This document shows, in pieces, positions 1 to 7,953 of a DNA stretch of 38,372 nucleotides. The stretch is from Candidatus Altarchaeum sp. GTDB taxonomy: Archaea > Altiarchaeota > Altiarchaeia > Altiarchaeales > Altiarchaeaceae. The notes beneath the pieces are model-generated. The model saw nothing but the letters and a program-made list of their open reading frames with translations. It did no database searches and had not been told where the DNA came from. Location: the NCBI GenBank assembly GCA_018260755.1, contig JAGTWP010000007.1:1-38372 (forward strand), read 5' to 3'. Every line of letters begins with the position of its first letter. The first letter of the stretch is position 1. The translations under genes and the position numbers were made by a program.

Positions 1-29
1 TGAGCAAATTTTTTAAATTTTTTCTAATG

Positions 30-185
30 TTATATTAAAAGTTATATTAAAGGTTATATTAAAGGTTATATTAAAAGTTATATTAAAGGTTATATTAAAG
101 GTTATATTAAAGGTTATATTAAAAGTTATATTAAAGGTTATATTAAAGGTTATATTAAAGGTTATATTAAAAGTTATATTAAAGG
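30..185. repeat. 12-bp minisatellite (13 units)
   Basis: Thirteen perfect tandem copies of ttatattaaaRg follow one another. The single variable base (a or g at unit position 11) is itself periodic: an 'ag' unit recurs every fourth unit (A-G-G-A-G-G-G-A-G-G-G-A-G), which implies a 48-bp higher-order duplication. The array touches the carB stop codon: the next partial unit (ttat, 186-189) contains the reversed stop. No spacers, so it is not a CRISPR array. Confidence 0.95.
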
Positions 186-2102
186 TTATCCTGTCCTGTA
201 TTCATTTACATCCTTAACACAAATTTCCTCCCCTTTTCTTAATGTTTCAATTGCATTGATGACTGCTTTTACTGCTTTTATGGTGGTTATATAAGGAATA
301 TTAAGCTCAACAGATGCCCTTCTTATCATATATCCGTCCTTTCTCGGATTTACTCCTAACTTCGGAATGTTTATTACAAGAGCAATTTCTCTGTTTCTCA
401 TTAAATTTAATATATTTGGCTCGCCTTCGCTTATCTTTAAAACCCGTGTGTTTGTAATTCCATGTTGTGATAAATATCGCGATGTCCCGGATGTTGAAAT
501 TATTTCAAAATTTAAATTGTCCAATTTTTTTGCAACCTGCAAAATTTCTTCTTTATCCTCGCTTCTTACACTTATAAAAATTTTCCCTTTTAAAGGAATT
601 TTTGTCCCTGCAGCAAGTTCCGCTTTATAAAATGCCATTCCGAAACTATCTCCAATTCCCATAACCTCCCCTGTTGAACGCATTTCAGGACCAAGCACAG
701 GGTCAACATTCGGAAGTTTCAGGAATGGAAAAACAACCTCTTTAACACAAACATGCTTTGTTTTTTCAAGATTTTTGTTATGTTGAAATACATCTATCAA
801 TTCATTCAGTTTCTTTCCGAGTATAACCTTTGTGGCGAGCTTTGCTAACTGAATACCAGTTGCTTTGCTTACAAAAGGAACTGTCCTGCTTGCTCTCGGA
901 TTTGCTTCAATGACATAGACCTTTTCATCCTTAATAGCATATTGAATGTTGATCATCCCGATAGTTCGTAAATTTATTGCAATTTTTTTTGTGGTCTCCT
1001 TGAGTTGCGCTATGATTTCTTTACTTATTGTTTGCGATGGAATTACAGCAGCGGAATCACCGGAATGAATACCTGCTTCTTCTATATGCTCCATTATTGC
1101 TCCGATTAAAACATCCGTTCCATCACATACAGCATCAACATCACATTCGGTTGCATCGGAAAGAAATTTATCAACCAATATCGGATGTTTGCCTAATTCA
1201 TCTTCACTTACCTTTACAGCTTCTTTCATATACTCTGCAAGTTCTTCATCATTATAAACAATTTCCATCGCTCTCCCACCCAAAACATAACTCGGCCTGA
1301 CTAGTACCGGATAGGTAATTTCGTATGCTATTTTTTTTACTTCTTCATAAGTATATCCTGTTCCGCCTTTTGCCTTTAATATTCCTAATTTCTCAAAAAA
1401 TTTCTCTGACTTTTCTCTGTTCTCTCCAATGTCAATATCCTCTGGCTGTGTTCCTAAAACATGCACTCCTTCTTTTTTGAGTGCATTCGCTAAATTTATT
1501 GATGTCTGTCCGCCAAACTGCACAATAACCCCTAAAAAATTTTGAGCCGTAAGATCTTTACTCTCTTTTTTAATGACATTTAATACATCCTCCAACATTA
1601 GCGGTTCAAAATACAATTTGTCGGAAATATCAAAATCAGTTGAGACGGTTTCGGGATTGTTGTTTATGATAATTGCTTCTATTCCTTCCTCCCTTAATGC
1701 AGATATTGCATGAACAGTGCAGTAATCAAATTCAATTCCCTGTCCGATTCTGATCGGTCCGGCACCTAAAATTATTGCTTTTTTGTTATCTGAAACCTCA
1801 ATTTCATCTTCCTCGTCGGTATAAGTGGAATAATAATAAGGTGTTTGTGCCTCAAATTCTCCCGCACATGTATCAACCATCTTATAAACAGGCATTCTCC
1901 GGATTTTTCTTATTTCTTTTTCATCTAAATTTTCATAATTTTTATTTGACTTTAAAATTTCCAAGACCTTTTTATCACTAAATCCGTAATACTTTAATTT
2001 ATCAATATTATCCTTTAATTTATCAATATTATCCTTTAATTTATCAATATTGTCATTTAATTTATCAACATTATCCCCTGATTTGTTATCGGTATTATCC
2101 AT
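186..2102 (-). CDS. carB: Carbamoyl-phosphate synthetase large chain, C-terminal half (split CarB)
   Basis: Carbamoyl-phosphate synthase (ammonia/glutamine) large subunit, making carbamoyl phosphate for pyrimidines and arginine. The 638 residues match only the second half of a full CarB (about 1070 aa). After an unusual N-terminal repeat (residues 10-37, four 7-residue units of the type DNIDKLK) come the end of the oligomerisation region (MPVYKMVDTCAGEFEAQTPY), the second ATP-grasp synthetase unit beginning at ILGAGPIRIGQGIEFDY, its VRPSYVLGGRAM loop and the EANPRASRTVPF metal-binding strand, and finally the MGS-like allosteric domain from about residue 505. Methanocaldococcus-type archaea split CarB in the same way. 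The N-terminal half is not upstream: the next gene is priS. The start at 2102 is the only ATG before the repeats. The stop codon abuts a 12-bp minisatellite. Confidence 0.95.
   Translation of the reverse strand: MDNTDNKSGDNVDKLNDNIDKLKDNIDKLKDNIDKLKYYGFSDKKVLEILKSNKNYENLDEKEIRKIRRMPVYKMVDTCAGEFEAQTPYYYSTYTDEEDEIEVSDNKKAIILGAGPIRIGQGIEFDYCTVHAISALREEGIEAIIINNNPETVSTDFDISDKLYFEPLMLEDVLNVIKKESKDLTAQNFLGVIVQFGGQTSINLANALKKEGVHVLGTQPEDIDIGENREKSEKFFEKLGILKAKGGTGYTYEEVKKIAYEITYPVLVRPSYVLGGRAMEIVYNDEELAEYMKEAVKVSEDELGKHPILVDKFLSDATECDVDAVCDGTDVLIGAIMEHIEEAGIHSGDSAAVIPSQTISKEIIAQLKETTKKIAINLRTIGMINIQYAIKDEKVYVIEANPRASRTVPFVSKATGIQLAKLATKVILGKKLNELIDVFQHNKNLEKTKHVCVKEVVFPFLKLPNVDPVLGPEMRSTGEVMGIGDSFGMAFYKAELAAGTKIPLKGKIFISVRSEDKEEILQVAKKLDNLNFEIISTSGTSRYLSQHGITNTRVLKISEGEPNILNLMRNREIALVINIPKLGVNPRKDGYMIRRASVELNIPYITTIKAVKAVINAIETLRKGEEICVKDVNEYRTG
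1992..2075 (-). repeat. 21-bp in-frame repeat encoding heptads
   Basis: Four tandem 21-bp units inside the 5' end of carB encode DNVDKLN and three copies of DNIDKLK (residues 10-37). Ile/Val and Leu fall three residues apart in each heptad, the a/d spacing of a coiled coil. Unit length is a multiple of three, so copy-number change keeps the frame. Confidence 0.9.
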
Positions 2103-2169
2103 TTAAATTTTTATGTCAATTTAAATTTTTATATTCTATTAAATTTTAACATAATCAATTAAATTTACT

Positions 2170-3318
2170 TTAAAATTTTAAAATTTCCGCTTTTCCTTTT
2201 AGCATTAGATAGACAGCAACATATTCTGGAATCTTGTTAATCCCTTTTTTTAGTTCAAAGTCATTGAGCAGCCAGAATTTTAGGTCATCATTAAGAGAAA
2301 TTTCAACATCTGTTTCATTAAACGCAACAAAGTCCTTAAAATTTTCCTCAACCGTGAAATTTTCAGCATTGTCAATTTTTTTTGCTCTAAGACCAGTTCC
2401 TCCGTGCAATGTATTTTCAAGTCGTATGAGTCGCGATATATCCTGTGTTACCTGTCTGTCCGTGTCGGCGGTTAAATTTACGGCATATTTTTTAATCTTC
2501 TCTTTCATTCGTTTGTCTTTTAAATACCCTCTGAATTTATCATAATTTCCCTTTTCTATATCTTCACGGATTTCTTTTATTTTTCTTCTTCTTTCCTCTC
2601 CAAGCCGTTTGTTAGTTTCATCTTCATTTAAAATTTCAATTGCCGCCTCTGCGATTCTTTTTCCCCATCCGACATCATCTGGTTTTGGACCGATTAAAAT
2701 TTCTGTTTTTGTTTCGGTTCCTTTTCTTTTTCTATCCATTATTTCCACTCCGCTTCCGATCTCTTTTACCTCAAAGAAAACACTTTTTTTAATATCACTA
2801 AGTAACTTGTTTGCAGTCACATAGTCCAAAATTTCTCTCCTCTCTTCTTTTCCTAATTTTCTTATTCTCTCGTCAAAGACCTTCACATGAAATCCCTTGC
2901 TTCCTGAAAAATTTACCTTAATATCCTTTGCTGAAAATCCGAAATCACCTTTCAAAAAGTCAAGCAATTTCAAAATTTCATCCCAAATTATTTCAATCTT
3001 TTTGGGTTCAATAAATTCCATCTCGGCATCAAAATCAAAGAGCAAGTCAGCACCGAGCCAGTTTTTGCGTGAAATTTCGTTTTCTGGAAATTCATAATAT
3101 GCTGCGGAATATGAAATGTAAAACGGAGCGTCAAATTTCAGGTAGTGGTTTAAATCATTCTCCGACTTGAAACTCTTATGTCTAAATGCAATCTTTTTTT
3201 CTATATTTCCAATCCCAAATTCTCTATGATAGATTTCAGGTGGTGCGGAAATGTTGTGCTTAATATAATATTCCCGAAATTTCTTTTTAATATAAAGAGC
3301 TGTTTTTTGTTCCATCAC
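2170..3318 (-). CDS. priS: DNA primase catalytic (small) subunit PriS
   Basis: Archaeo-eukaryotic primase small subunit, which synthesises RNA primers with PriL at the replication fork. It is 382 aa, slightly longer than the typical 330-360. The metal-binding DxD is D95/D97 in LLFDFDAE, and the nucleotide-binding SGxxGxH motif is SGSKGFH at 138-144. The late conserved segment 'VTQDISRLIRLENTLHGGTGL' is around residues 287-307 (the family usually has a VT.D..RLIR...HG.TGL pattern). A Zn-binding Cys cluster, often present in this family, is not evident. The second residue is also Met, so the start may be at either. It lies upstream of carB on the same strand with a 67-bp gap. Confidence 0.94.
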   Translation of the reverse strand: MMEQKTALYIKKKFREYYIKHNISAPPEIYHREFGIGNIEKKIAFRHKSFKSENDLNHYLKFDAPFYISYSAAYYEFPENEISRKNWLGADLLFDFDAEMEFIEPKKIEIIWDEILKLLDFLKGDFGFSAKDIKVNFSGSKGFHVKVFDERIRKLGKEERREILDYVTANKLLSDIKKSVFFEVKEIGSGVEIMDRKRKGTETKTEILIGPKPDDVGWGKRIAEAAIEILNEDETNKRLGEERRRKIKEIREDIEKGNYDKFRGYLKDKRMKEKIKKYAVNLTADTDRQVTQDISRLIRLENTLHGGTGLRAKKIDNAENFTVEENFKDFVAFNETDVEISLNDDLKFWLLNDFELKKGINKIPEYVAVYLMLKGKAEILKF

Positions 3319-3400
3319 AATAAATTTAAATTTTATAAATTTTTTGTATTTTAAATTTTAGACCTTAATTTAATATTTTATCTTTTAATAATAATTATAT

Positions 3401-3436
3401 TGTGATTATAAATTTATTGTGATTATAAATTTTAAA
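3401..3436. repeat. Tandem 18-bp repeat in lipoprotein upstream region
   Basis: Two near-identical copies of ttgtgattataaattt lie directly in front of the lipoprotein start at 3437. The second copy runs into the ATG. The repeated tataaa-like core could be a duplicated promoter element or simple slippage. Confidence 0.6.
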
Positions 3437-4171
3437 ATGAAACCGATATATGCTATTTTAGGAGTGATTGTTGTTGCAGGAGTGTTGTTGCTGTCCGGAT
3501 GTATTGGCACAAATCAAAGCGGATTTGATGCAAATAAGGTAATTGAAGCACAGAAAAATGTAAATCAGTATGTATTTGAGGGTGAAATAACCTTGGGCAA
3601 GACGGGAATGCAGCAGTCCATTTCCATGAACGGAAAGGTAGATGCGGAAAACCTAAAAATGTATGTAAATACAAACATAATGGGACAAAATGAAGAATTA
3701 TACCTAATCGGTGAAGAAACATATATAAAAAATAATAATGGTCAATGGAATAAAATGAAAAAAGATGATTTATGGAATAATTCAAACCGATATGGAAGTA
3801 CTGTTGAAATTTTAAAAAGCCCAAACACAAAAATTGAGATTCTCGGAGAAGAAAATGTAGATGGAGATGTATGTTATATTGTAAACATTACGGCAGATAC
3901 GGAAAAACTAAAAGAACAATTTGCAAAAAGTATGGGTGGAGGTATATCAGAAGTAGAATATAATTTGAATGTTAGTTCATATACTTTGTATGTATCCAAG
4001 GCAACAAATTTCATCAAAAAAGAATATCTGAATGCCAGCATGGTGGTGTCTGCACAAGATATGAATGTGGAAGTAGAAATTACCTTTGTGTTCAGATATA
4101 AAGACATAAATAAGCCAGTAGATATACAACTTCCAGAAGAAGCAAGGAACGCAGAAACAACAAGTCAATAA
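3437..4171 (+). CDS. Predicted secreted lipoprotein
   Basis: A 244-residue lipoprotein. The signal peptide (MKPIYAILG, then a VIVVAGVLLL core) ends in a lipobox LLSGC, so the Cys would be lipidated and the protein held on the outer face of the membrane. I prefer the ATG at 3437 over the in-frame ATG at 3419, because the extra residues (MIINFK) fall in an upstream tandem repeat and do not improve the signal peptide. The body alternates short hydrophilic beta-strand segments (ISMNGKVDAENLKMYVNTNI, ELYLIGEETYIKNNNGQW), resembling the LolA/LppX-like fold of lipoproteins that hold lipids. That resemblance is an inference from pattern only. No neighbour clarifies its role. Confidence 0.75.
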   Translation: MKPIYAILGVIVVAGVLLLSGCIGTNQSGFDANKVIEAQKNVNQYVFEGEITLGKTGMQQSISMNGKVDAENLKMYVNTNIMGQNEELYLIGEETYIKNNNGQWNKMKKDDLWNNSNRYGSTVEILKSPNTKIEILGEENVDGDVCYIVNITADTEKLKEQFAKSMGGGISEVEYNLNVSSYTLYVSKATNFIKKEYLNASMVVSAQDMNVEVEITFVFRYKDINKPVDIQLPEEARNAETTSQ

Positions 4172-4320
4172 GTGAATTACCAATGAATTAATGAATGAAT
4201 TTTAAATTTTTTATTTAAATTTTATTTTTTATCTATTTTAAATTTTATTTTTTACTTTTTAATAAATTTTATTTTAAATTTTTTTATTTGAGCAAATTTT
4301 TATAAATTTTATCTTTTAAG

Positions 4321-5091
4321 ATGCAGTCATCTAAATCTAATCCTAAATCCGATGTCAAACATGAGGTATTTTCGTTCGCGCAGGATGTTATTTACGCACT
4401 TGCGGCGGTCTTAATCATATTTGGAACGATGTATTTGATTTTAGGGCCTCCGTTTCCTCCGATTGTAGTTGTTGTTTCTACAAGTATGCTGCACGAAGAC
4501 GGGAATACTCAATGGAAGACATGGCTTGAAGAAAATAATTTAAATTACACAAATTTTCCACTTATTGGTGGATTTGATAAAGGAGATGTAATAATAACAA
4601 AGCGAACAACAAATGTATCTCTCGGAGATGTAATTATTTATGAAAGAGACCTTGAACATTATGGCTTAGAGTCCGCTCCGATTATTCACAGAGCCGTAGG
4701 AATCATTACCATAAGGGACTGGAAATTTGAAAATTATACGGGAACATTAGATTGTATTGATGAGGCACAAATTGAAGGAGCAATAGCTCATGTTAAAATG
4801 TGTAATGAAGAAACAACGAATTATGACCCAAACACCCCAATTATAAAAGAAACTTGTCAATACAAAAATTTCCCGAAAGAAGGAAATTTTAAATTTTACA
4901 TAACCAAAGGAGATAATAATCCGGTTTCCGACCAGTGCGGCTTAATGGGAGGTGTGCATACATCAATGCGACTAATTCCCGAAACACAGGTAATAACAAA
5001 TGCGTGGATTCTTATTCCTAAAGTAGGATATATAAAAATATGGATGAACGATGCAATTTCTTTTATAAGCTCACCTTTCAGAGGGCATTGA
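4321..5091 (+). CDS. Signal peptidase I (archaeal/ER type)
   Basis: Membrane-bound type I signal peptidase, which removes signal peptides from secreted proteins. A single N-terminal membrane segment (about residues 23-42) precedes the catalytic Ser55 in STSM. The general base is His123 in IIHR rather than the bacterial Lys, which is the archaeal/Sec11 arrangement. Box E is TKGDNN with Asp199. An insertion of about 60 residues with several Cys and Asn lies between the His and box E, so at 256 aa it is longer than the smallest archaeal enzymes. It is convergent with the kinase gene that follows (8-bp gap). Its obvious clients here are the lipoprotein-like and beta-helix exported proteins, although lipoproteins use another peptidase. 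Confidence 0.92.
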   Translation: MQSSKSNPKSDVKHEVFSFAQDVIYALAAVLIIFGTMYLILGPPFPPIVVVVSTSMLHEDGNTQWKTWLEENNLNYTNFPLIGGFDKGDVIITKRTTNVSLGDVIIYERDLEHYGLESAPIIHRAVGIITIRDWKFENYTGTLDCIDEAQIEGAIAHVKMCNEETTNYDPNTPIIKETCQYKNFPKEGNFKFYITKGDNNPVSDQCGLMGGVHTSMRLIPETQVITNAWILIPKVGYIKIWMNDAISFISSPFRGH

Positions 5092-5099
5092 ATTTAAAT

Positions 5100-5633
5100 T
5101 TATTTTTTTAAATTTTCAATTGCAGTAAAAATAATTTTTTTCATGCCTTCAATATCCCACTTTGAGGTATTTATACATAAGTCATAATTTCTTAAATCGT
5201 TTATGTCTATGTTATAAATCTCCTTAAATCTTTTATATTCGCTTAATTCCCTGTTCTTTATGCCGCTACTCGCATTGTCATAACTGCACTTTTCTCTTTT
5301 CATAACTCTTTTTGTTCTGACATCAACTTCTGCATCCAGAAAAATTTTAATATCTGATTTCACCACAAACCAGGAAATTCTTCCCTCAACAACACAATTG
5401 TTGCCTTTTTTGATTTCTTTTTCAACTAATAACTTTTGATGCTTGTCTATTTCTTTATCAATCTCAAAATTTTTTTCTGCATACGTTGAAAGCTCCAAAA
5501 GTGATAAATTTCTTTCTTTAGCCATTCCTCGCATTATTTCGCCTGCCGATATGTGCACAAAGTTCAATTTTGAAATTTCGTTGGCAATACTTGTTTTTCC
5601 CGAGCCGATTGTTCCTGATAAGGTGATGAGCAT
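5100..5633 (-). CDS. cmk: Archaeal cytidylate kinase-like protein
   Basis: P-loop nucleoside monophosphate kinase of the archaeal CMP kinase type (phosphorylates CMP/dCMP with ATP). The P-loop is GTIGSGKT at residues 7-14. The HISAGEIMRGMA segment, the EGR motif (VVEGRISWF) and the lid region (RTKRVMKREK) follow in the expected order over 177 aa. AAA-like 'AdK-type' annotation is the alternative, but the SAGEIMR motif favours the archaeal Cmk family. The ATG at 5633 is immediately before the first beta strand (LITLSG), so the start is fixed. It is divergent from the Era-like GTPase, with a 141-bp shared upstream region. Confidence 0.87.
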   Translation of the reverse strand: MLITLSGTIGSGKTSIANEISKLNFVHISAGEIMRGMAKERNLSLLELSTYAEKNFEIDKEIDKHQKLLVEKEIKKGNNCVVEGRISWFVVKSDIKIFLDAEVDVRTKRVMKREKCSYDNASSGIKNRELSEYKRFKEIYNIDINDLRNYDLCINTSKWDIEGMKKIIFTAIENLKK

Positions 5634-5774
5634 CTTAAAATTTTAAGATAATTATTTTTCTATTTGCTTTTAATTTATTATTTTTGTTTGCATTTATATT
5701 TATGTATTTTTAATTAGATTTTTAATTACTTATTTAATTTAAAAGTACACATAACAAAATATATACACAACAAA

Positions 5775-6398
5775 ATGGCTTTTTTATGGTTTAAAAGGTG
5801 GCTCAATAAATTGTTCGGTAAAAAGAAGTCCGTCAGATTGGGATTTTATGGACCCCCTAATGCAGGAAAGACAACGCTTGCAAATAAAATTTCAAAGGAC
5901 TGGACCGGAACGGAAATCGGAAAGGTCTCTGAAGTTCCGCATGAAACAAGAGTTGTACAAAAAAAAGAAAAGGTAATAGTGAGGGTTGGAAATAAAAAGA
6001 TAGAAATGGATTTGTTAGATATGCCAGGTATTGCTACAAAGGTCGATTTTGAGGAGTTTGTAGATGATTATAAAATGAGTGAGGAAGAAGCAAAACAACG
6101 CGCAAAAGAGGCAACAGGTGGAATTATTGAGGCAATAAAATGGCTTGAAAATGTAGATATTGCAATTGTTGTTTTTGATGCATCCCTTGATCCGTATACG
6201 CAGACAAATATTACTATTATCGGAAATTTTGAAGCGAGAAAGATTCCGATAATACTTGTGGCAAACAAGATGGACCTAAAGAACGCAAATGTTGAGAGAA
6301 TTAAAAATGCTTTTCCACAGCATGATGTTCTTGCAATATCTGCAAAAGACGGAACAAATATAGATAAACTTTACAAAATAATAGCAAAATATGCATAA
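5775..6398 (+). CDS. Era-like GTP-binding protein
   Basis: Small archaeal GTPase of the Era-like/TRAFAC group, 207 aa. G1 is GPPNAGKT (26-33), G3 is DMPG (82-85), G4 is NKMD (164-167) and G5 is SAK (189-191). The N-terminal KRWLNKLFGKKK stretch is amphipathic and basic, as often seen before this domain. An insertion between G3 and G4 (FEEFVDDYKMSEEEAKQRAKE) is charged and probably helical. No C-terminal KH domain is present, so it is not bacterial Era itself. Function in archaea is unknown. The following gene is a DUF2073 protein, an arrangement I recall as recurrent in euryarchaea, so the two probably act together. Confidence 0.88.
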   Translation: MAFLWFKRWLNKLFGKKKSVRLGFYGPPNAGKTTLANKISKDWTGTEIGKVSEVPHETRVVQKKEKVIVRVGNKKIEMDLLDMPGIATKVDFEEFVDDYKMSEEEAKQRAKEATGGIIEAIKWLENVDIAIVVFDASLDPYTQTNITIIGNFEARKIPIILVANKMDLKNANVERIKNAFPQHDVLAISAKDGTNIDKLYKIIAKYA

Positions 6399-6478
6399 TA
6401 AAAATTTAAAAATAATTTATAAATTTTACCCATATTTTAAATAATAAATTTATTCAAATAAACATTATTCAAATAACA

Positions 6479-6856
6479 ATGACACTAGAAATAGAGTTTT
6501 TATCTTCAAATATGCTTAAAGAAAAGAAGGGCTATGAGAAAATAAGTTTTATTTTATACAAGATAAAAAATGGTAAAATTTTAATACTGGAAGAGCCATT
6601 GACAATGATTGAACAATCAAAATTAATAGAAGAAACAATGATTGGCGTTGACAACAAATTTAAAGGCATAGAAGTGGCCTCATTGGGTGAGGAAAATAAG
6701 TCATTTGCTTCAAAAATTGCCGCTCTGCTCGGTATCAGAAAAGGAATTACTGTTATAGGTCCTGCAACAGTTATTAAAAGGTTAAGGCAGGAAAAAGAAC
6801 CGCAAAAAATTTTAATGAGTGCGGCAGAAGGTATTGACAATAAAAAAGCCGAATAG
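6479..6856 (+). CDS. DUF2073 family protein
   Basis: A 125-residue soluble protein matching the archaeal DUF2073 family as I recall it: KISFILYKIKNGKILILEEPLT, followed by EETMIGVDNKFKGIE and a hydrophobic GITVIGPATVIKRL segment. Biochemical function is unknown. It sits 80 bp downstream of the Era-like GTPase on the same strand, supporting a functional pairing. The C-terminus is short and charged. No membrane segment is long enough to be confident of insertion. Confidence 0.7.
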   Translation: MTLEIEFLSSNMLKEKKGYEKISFILYKIKNGKILILEEPLTMIEQSKLIEETMIGVDNKFKGIEVASLGEENKSFASKIAALLGIRKGITVIGPATVIKRLRQEKEPQKILMSAAEGIDNKKAE

Positions 6857-6890
6857 GTAAAGAAGGAGTAATAAAAATGCAAATGCAAAA

Positions 6891-7094
6891 ATGCAGGAAA
6901 CGAAAATAAAAAGAATTTATCGCTCAAAAAAGGACAAAGCAATAGCAGGGGTCTGTGGAGGAATGGCAGAATATTTAAATGTAGATACGACTATAATCAG
7001 GATATTTTGGGCAGCATCTATATTTGTAGGCGCCTTCGGGATATTTGCATATATTTTTTGTTGGATAATTATTCCCAAGAATCCAAATCAGTAA
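6891..7094 (+). CDS. PspC-domain membrane protein
   Basis: A 67-aa PspC-domain protein: IYRSKKDKAIAGVCGGMAEY plus LNVDTTIIRIFW, then a membrane segment FVGAFGIFAYIFCWIIIP. PspC domains act in membrane-stress responses in bacteria; the archaeal role is unproven. Odd: a good ribosome-binding site (ggag, 6865-6868) is spaced for an ATG at 6877 that opens a different frame of only 10 codons, while the PspC ATG at 6891 is 22 bp away. The sequence between is an 'aaatgc' repeat, so a one-base slip may have separated the original start from the gene. Confidence 0.88.
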   Translation: MQETKIKRIYRSKKDKAIAGVCGGMAEYLNVDTTIIRIFWAASIFVGAFGIFAYIFCWIIIPKNPNQ

Positions 7095-7153
7095 AATAAA
7101 AAATAATGACCTAAAATTATGCAATGCAAAACTTCGGAATTTAAAATAAAACA

Positions 7154-7249
7154 ATGAACAATGACAGTAAAGAAAGAGTTTTAATAATTGTTGACGGTAG
7201 TAATTTTTATCACGGCTTAAAAGGATTTAAAAAAGATTTAAAGAAATAA
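7154..7249 (+). pseudogene. Truncated NYN (LabA-like) domain fragment
   Basis: A 31-codon open frame beginning MNNDSKERVLIIVDGSNFYH and continuing GLKGFKKDLKK before a stop. VDGSNFYHGLK is the first strand and catalytic-Asp motif of the NYN/LabA-like nuclease family, whose members are at least 140 aa long. The rest of the domain is missing, so this looks like the 5' remnant of a deleted gene. A complete NYN protein is encoded separately at 35.7-36.3 kb. Confidence 0.65.
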
Positions 7250-7259
7250 ATTTAATAAA

Positions 7260-7550
7260 ATGACATTTGCAATATCATTAGTAGATCTTGTACTAATTAT
7301 AATAATTATAGGTTATATAGGATTGAGTATAATAGATTGTGCGAATAGGAAGGATATTGACCAGCGTAAAAAGATTCTTTGGATACTTGTTCAGATATTT
7401 ATTCCTATAATAGGAGTATTATTGTATCTCCTATTATCTTGTAGTATAAGAAATACCTCAAAGAATATTGCCATATATTTTGGGGTTGGTTTGCTATTGC
7501 TTAGTATTGTTTTATTTTACACATTCCTTATAGGATTATATAACTTTTAG
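7260..7550 (+). CDS. PLDc_N-like membrane protein, 3' end abutting IS
   Basis: A 96-aa protein with three predicted membrane segments (residues 8-25, 43-61, 70-90). The arrangement ANRKDIDQRKKILWILVQ followed by IFIPIIGVLLYLLL resembles the PLDc_N (phospholipase D-nuclease N-terminal) domain, a small two-helix module found alone in many prokaryotic membrane proteins. The stop codon TAG at 7548-7550 runs into the terminal inverted repeat of an IS remnant (aggacttacgca begins at 7549), so the original C-terminus may have been cut off by the insertion. Function unknown. Confidence 0.72.
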   Translation: MTFAISLVDLVLIIIIIGYIGLSIIDCANRKDIDQRKKILWILVQIFIPIIGVLLYLLLSCSIRNTSKNIAIYFGVGLLLLSIVLFYTFLIGLYNF

Positions 7551-7844
7551 GACTTACGCAAGACAGACACGAACCCTTAGATTTTTAAGTTCGTTGAACA
7601 GATAATTGTGTAAAAGCCCCTTTTTGAGTTGGTAAATTGTCTTTTTAACTTTATATGCATAATCTTTCAAAGTAACCCAAACCAGCATACAACAGGCAAT
7701 ATGATTCCGTTGTATTCTTTGTTTTCGGCATTCGCATTCTTCAACACCTGTGGTTTGTTTTAGTTCTCTGTGAAAGGATATTTTTTGATTTTTAATATAT
7801 TCATATCTAATCCTAATAGTTTATATTAAAACTGCGTAAGTCCT
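7549..7844 (-). mobile_element. Internally deleted IS element
   Basis: Both ends carry the same 12-bp inverted repeat aggacttacgca (7549-7560, and reversed at 7833-7844). Between them the minus strand encodes only the last part of a DDE transposase, so most of the element has been lost. A second copy of one end lies just outside at 7858-7894. Confidence 0.8.
7554..7812 (-). pseudogene. DDE transposase C-terminal fragment
   Basis: The minus-strand frame reads ...QKISFHRELKQTTGVEECEC, RKQRIQRNHIACCMLVWVTL, KDYAYKVKKTIYQLKKGLLH, NYLFNELKNLRVRVCLA, then stops inside the terminal inverted repeat. The pattern CxxR.QRNHI.C...W..LK..A......T.YQLK..LL..YL..EL is the tail of an IS4/IS5-like DDE transposase. 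There is no start codon or catalytic DDE core, and the frame begins right after the other IS end. Confidence 0.78.
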
Positions 7845-7857
7845 AATATTTATATAT

Positions 7858-7894
7858 AATCCTAATAATTTATATTAAAACTGCGTAAGTCCTA
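7858..7894. repeat. Duplicated solo IS end
   Basis: A 37-bp near-copy of the preceding IS end (7808-7844), differing at one base or so: taatcctaataatttatatt then aaaactgcgtaagtccta. The 50-bp period suggests local duplication or a nested insertion. Confidence 0.75.
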
Positions 7895-7953
7895 TAAATT
7901 TAATATTTAATTTTAATTAACAATAAACAAAATAAAAATTTAAAAATAACAAA

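Noticed and set aside
30-185. CRISPR array at the window start
   Set aside because: The units are 12 bp and directly contiguous, with no unique spacers.
3451-4183. Minus-strand frames opposite the lipoprotein gene
   Set aside because: They are shadows with no start context or domain; the plus-strand lipoprotein has a signal peptide and lipobox.
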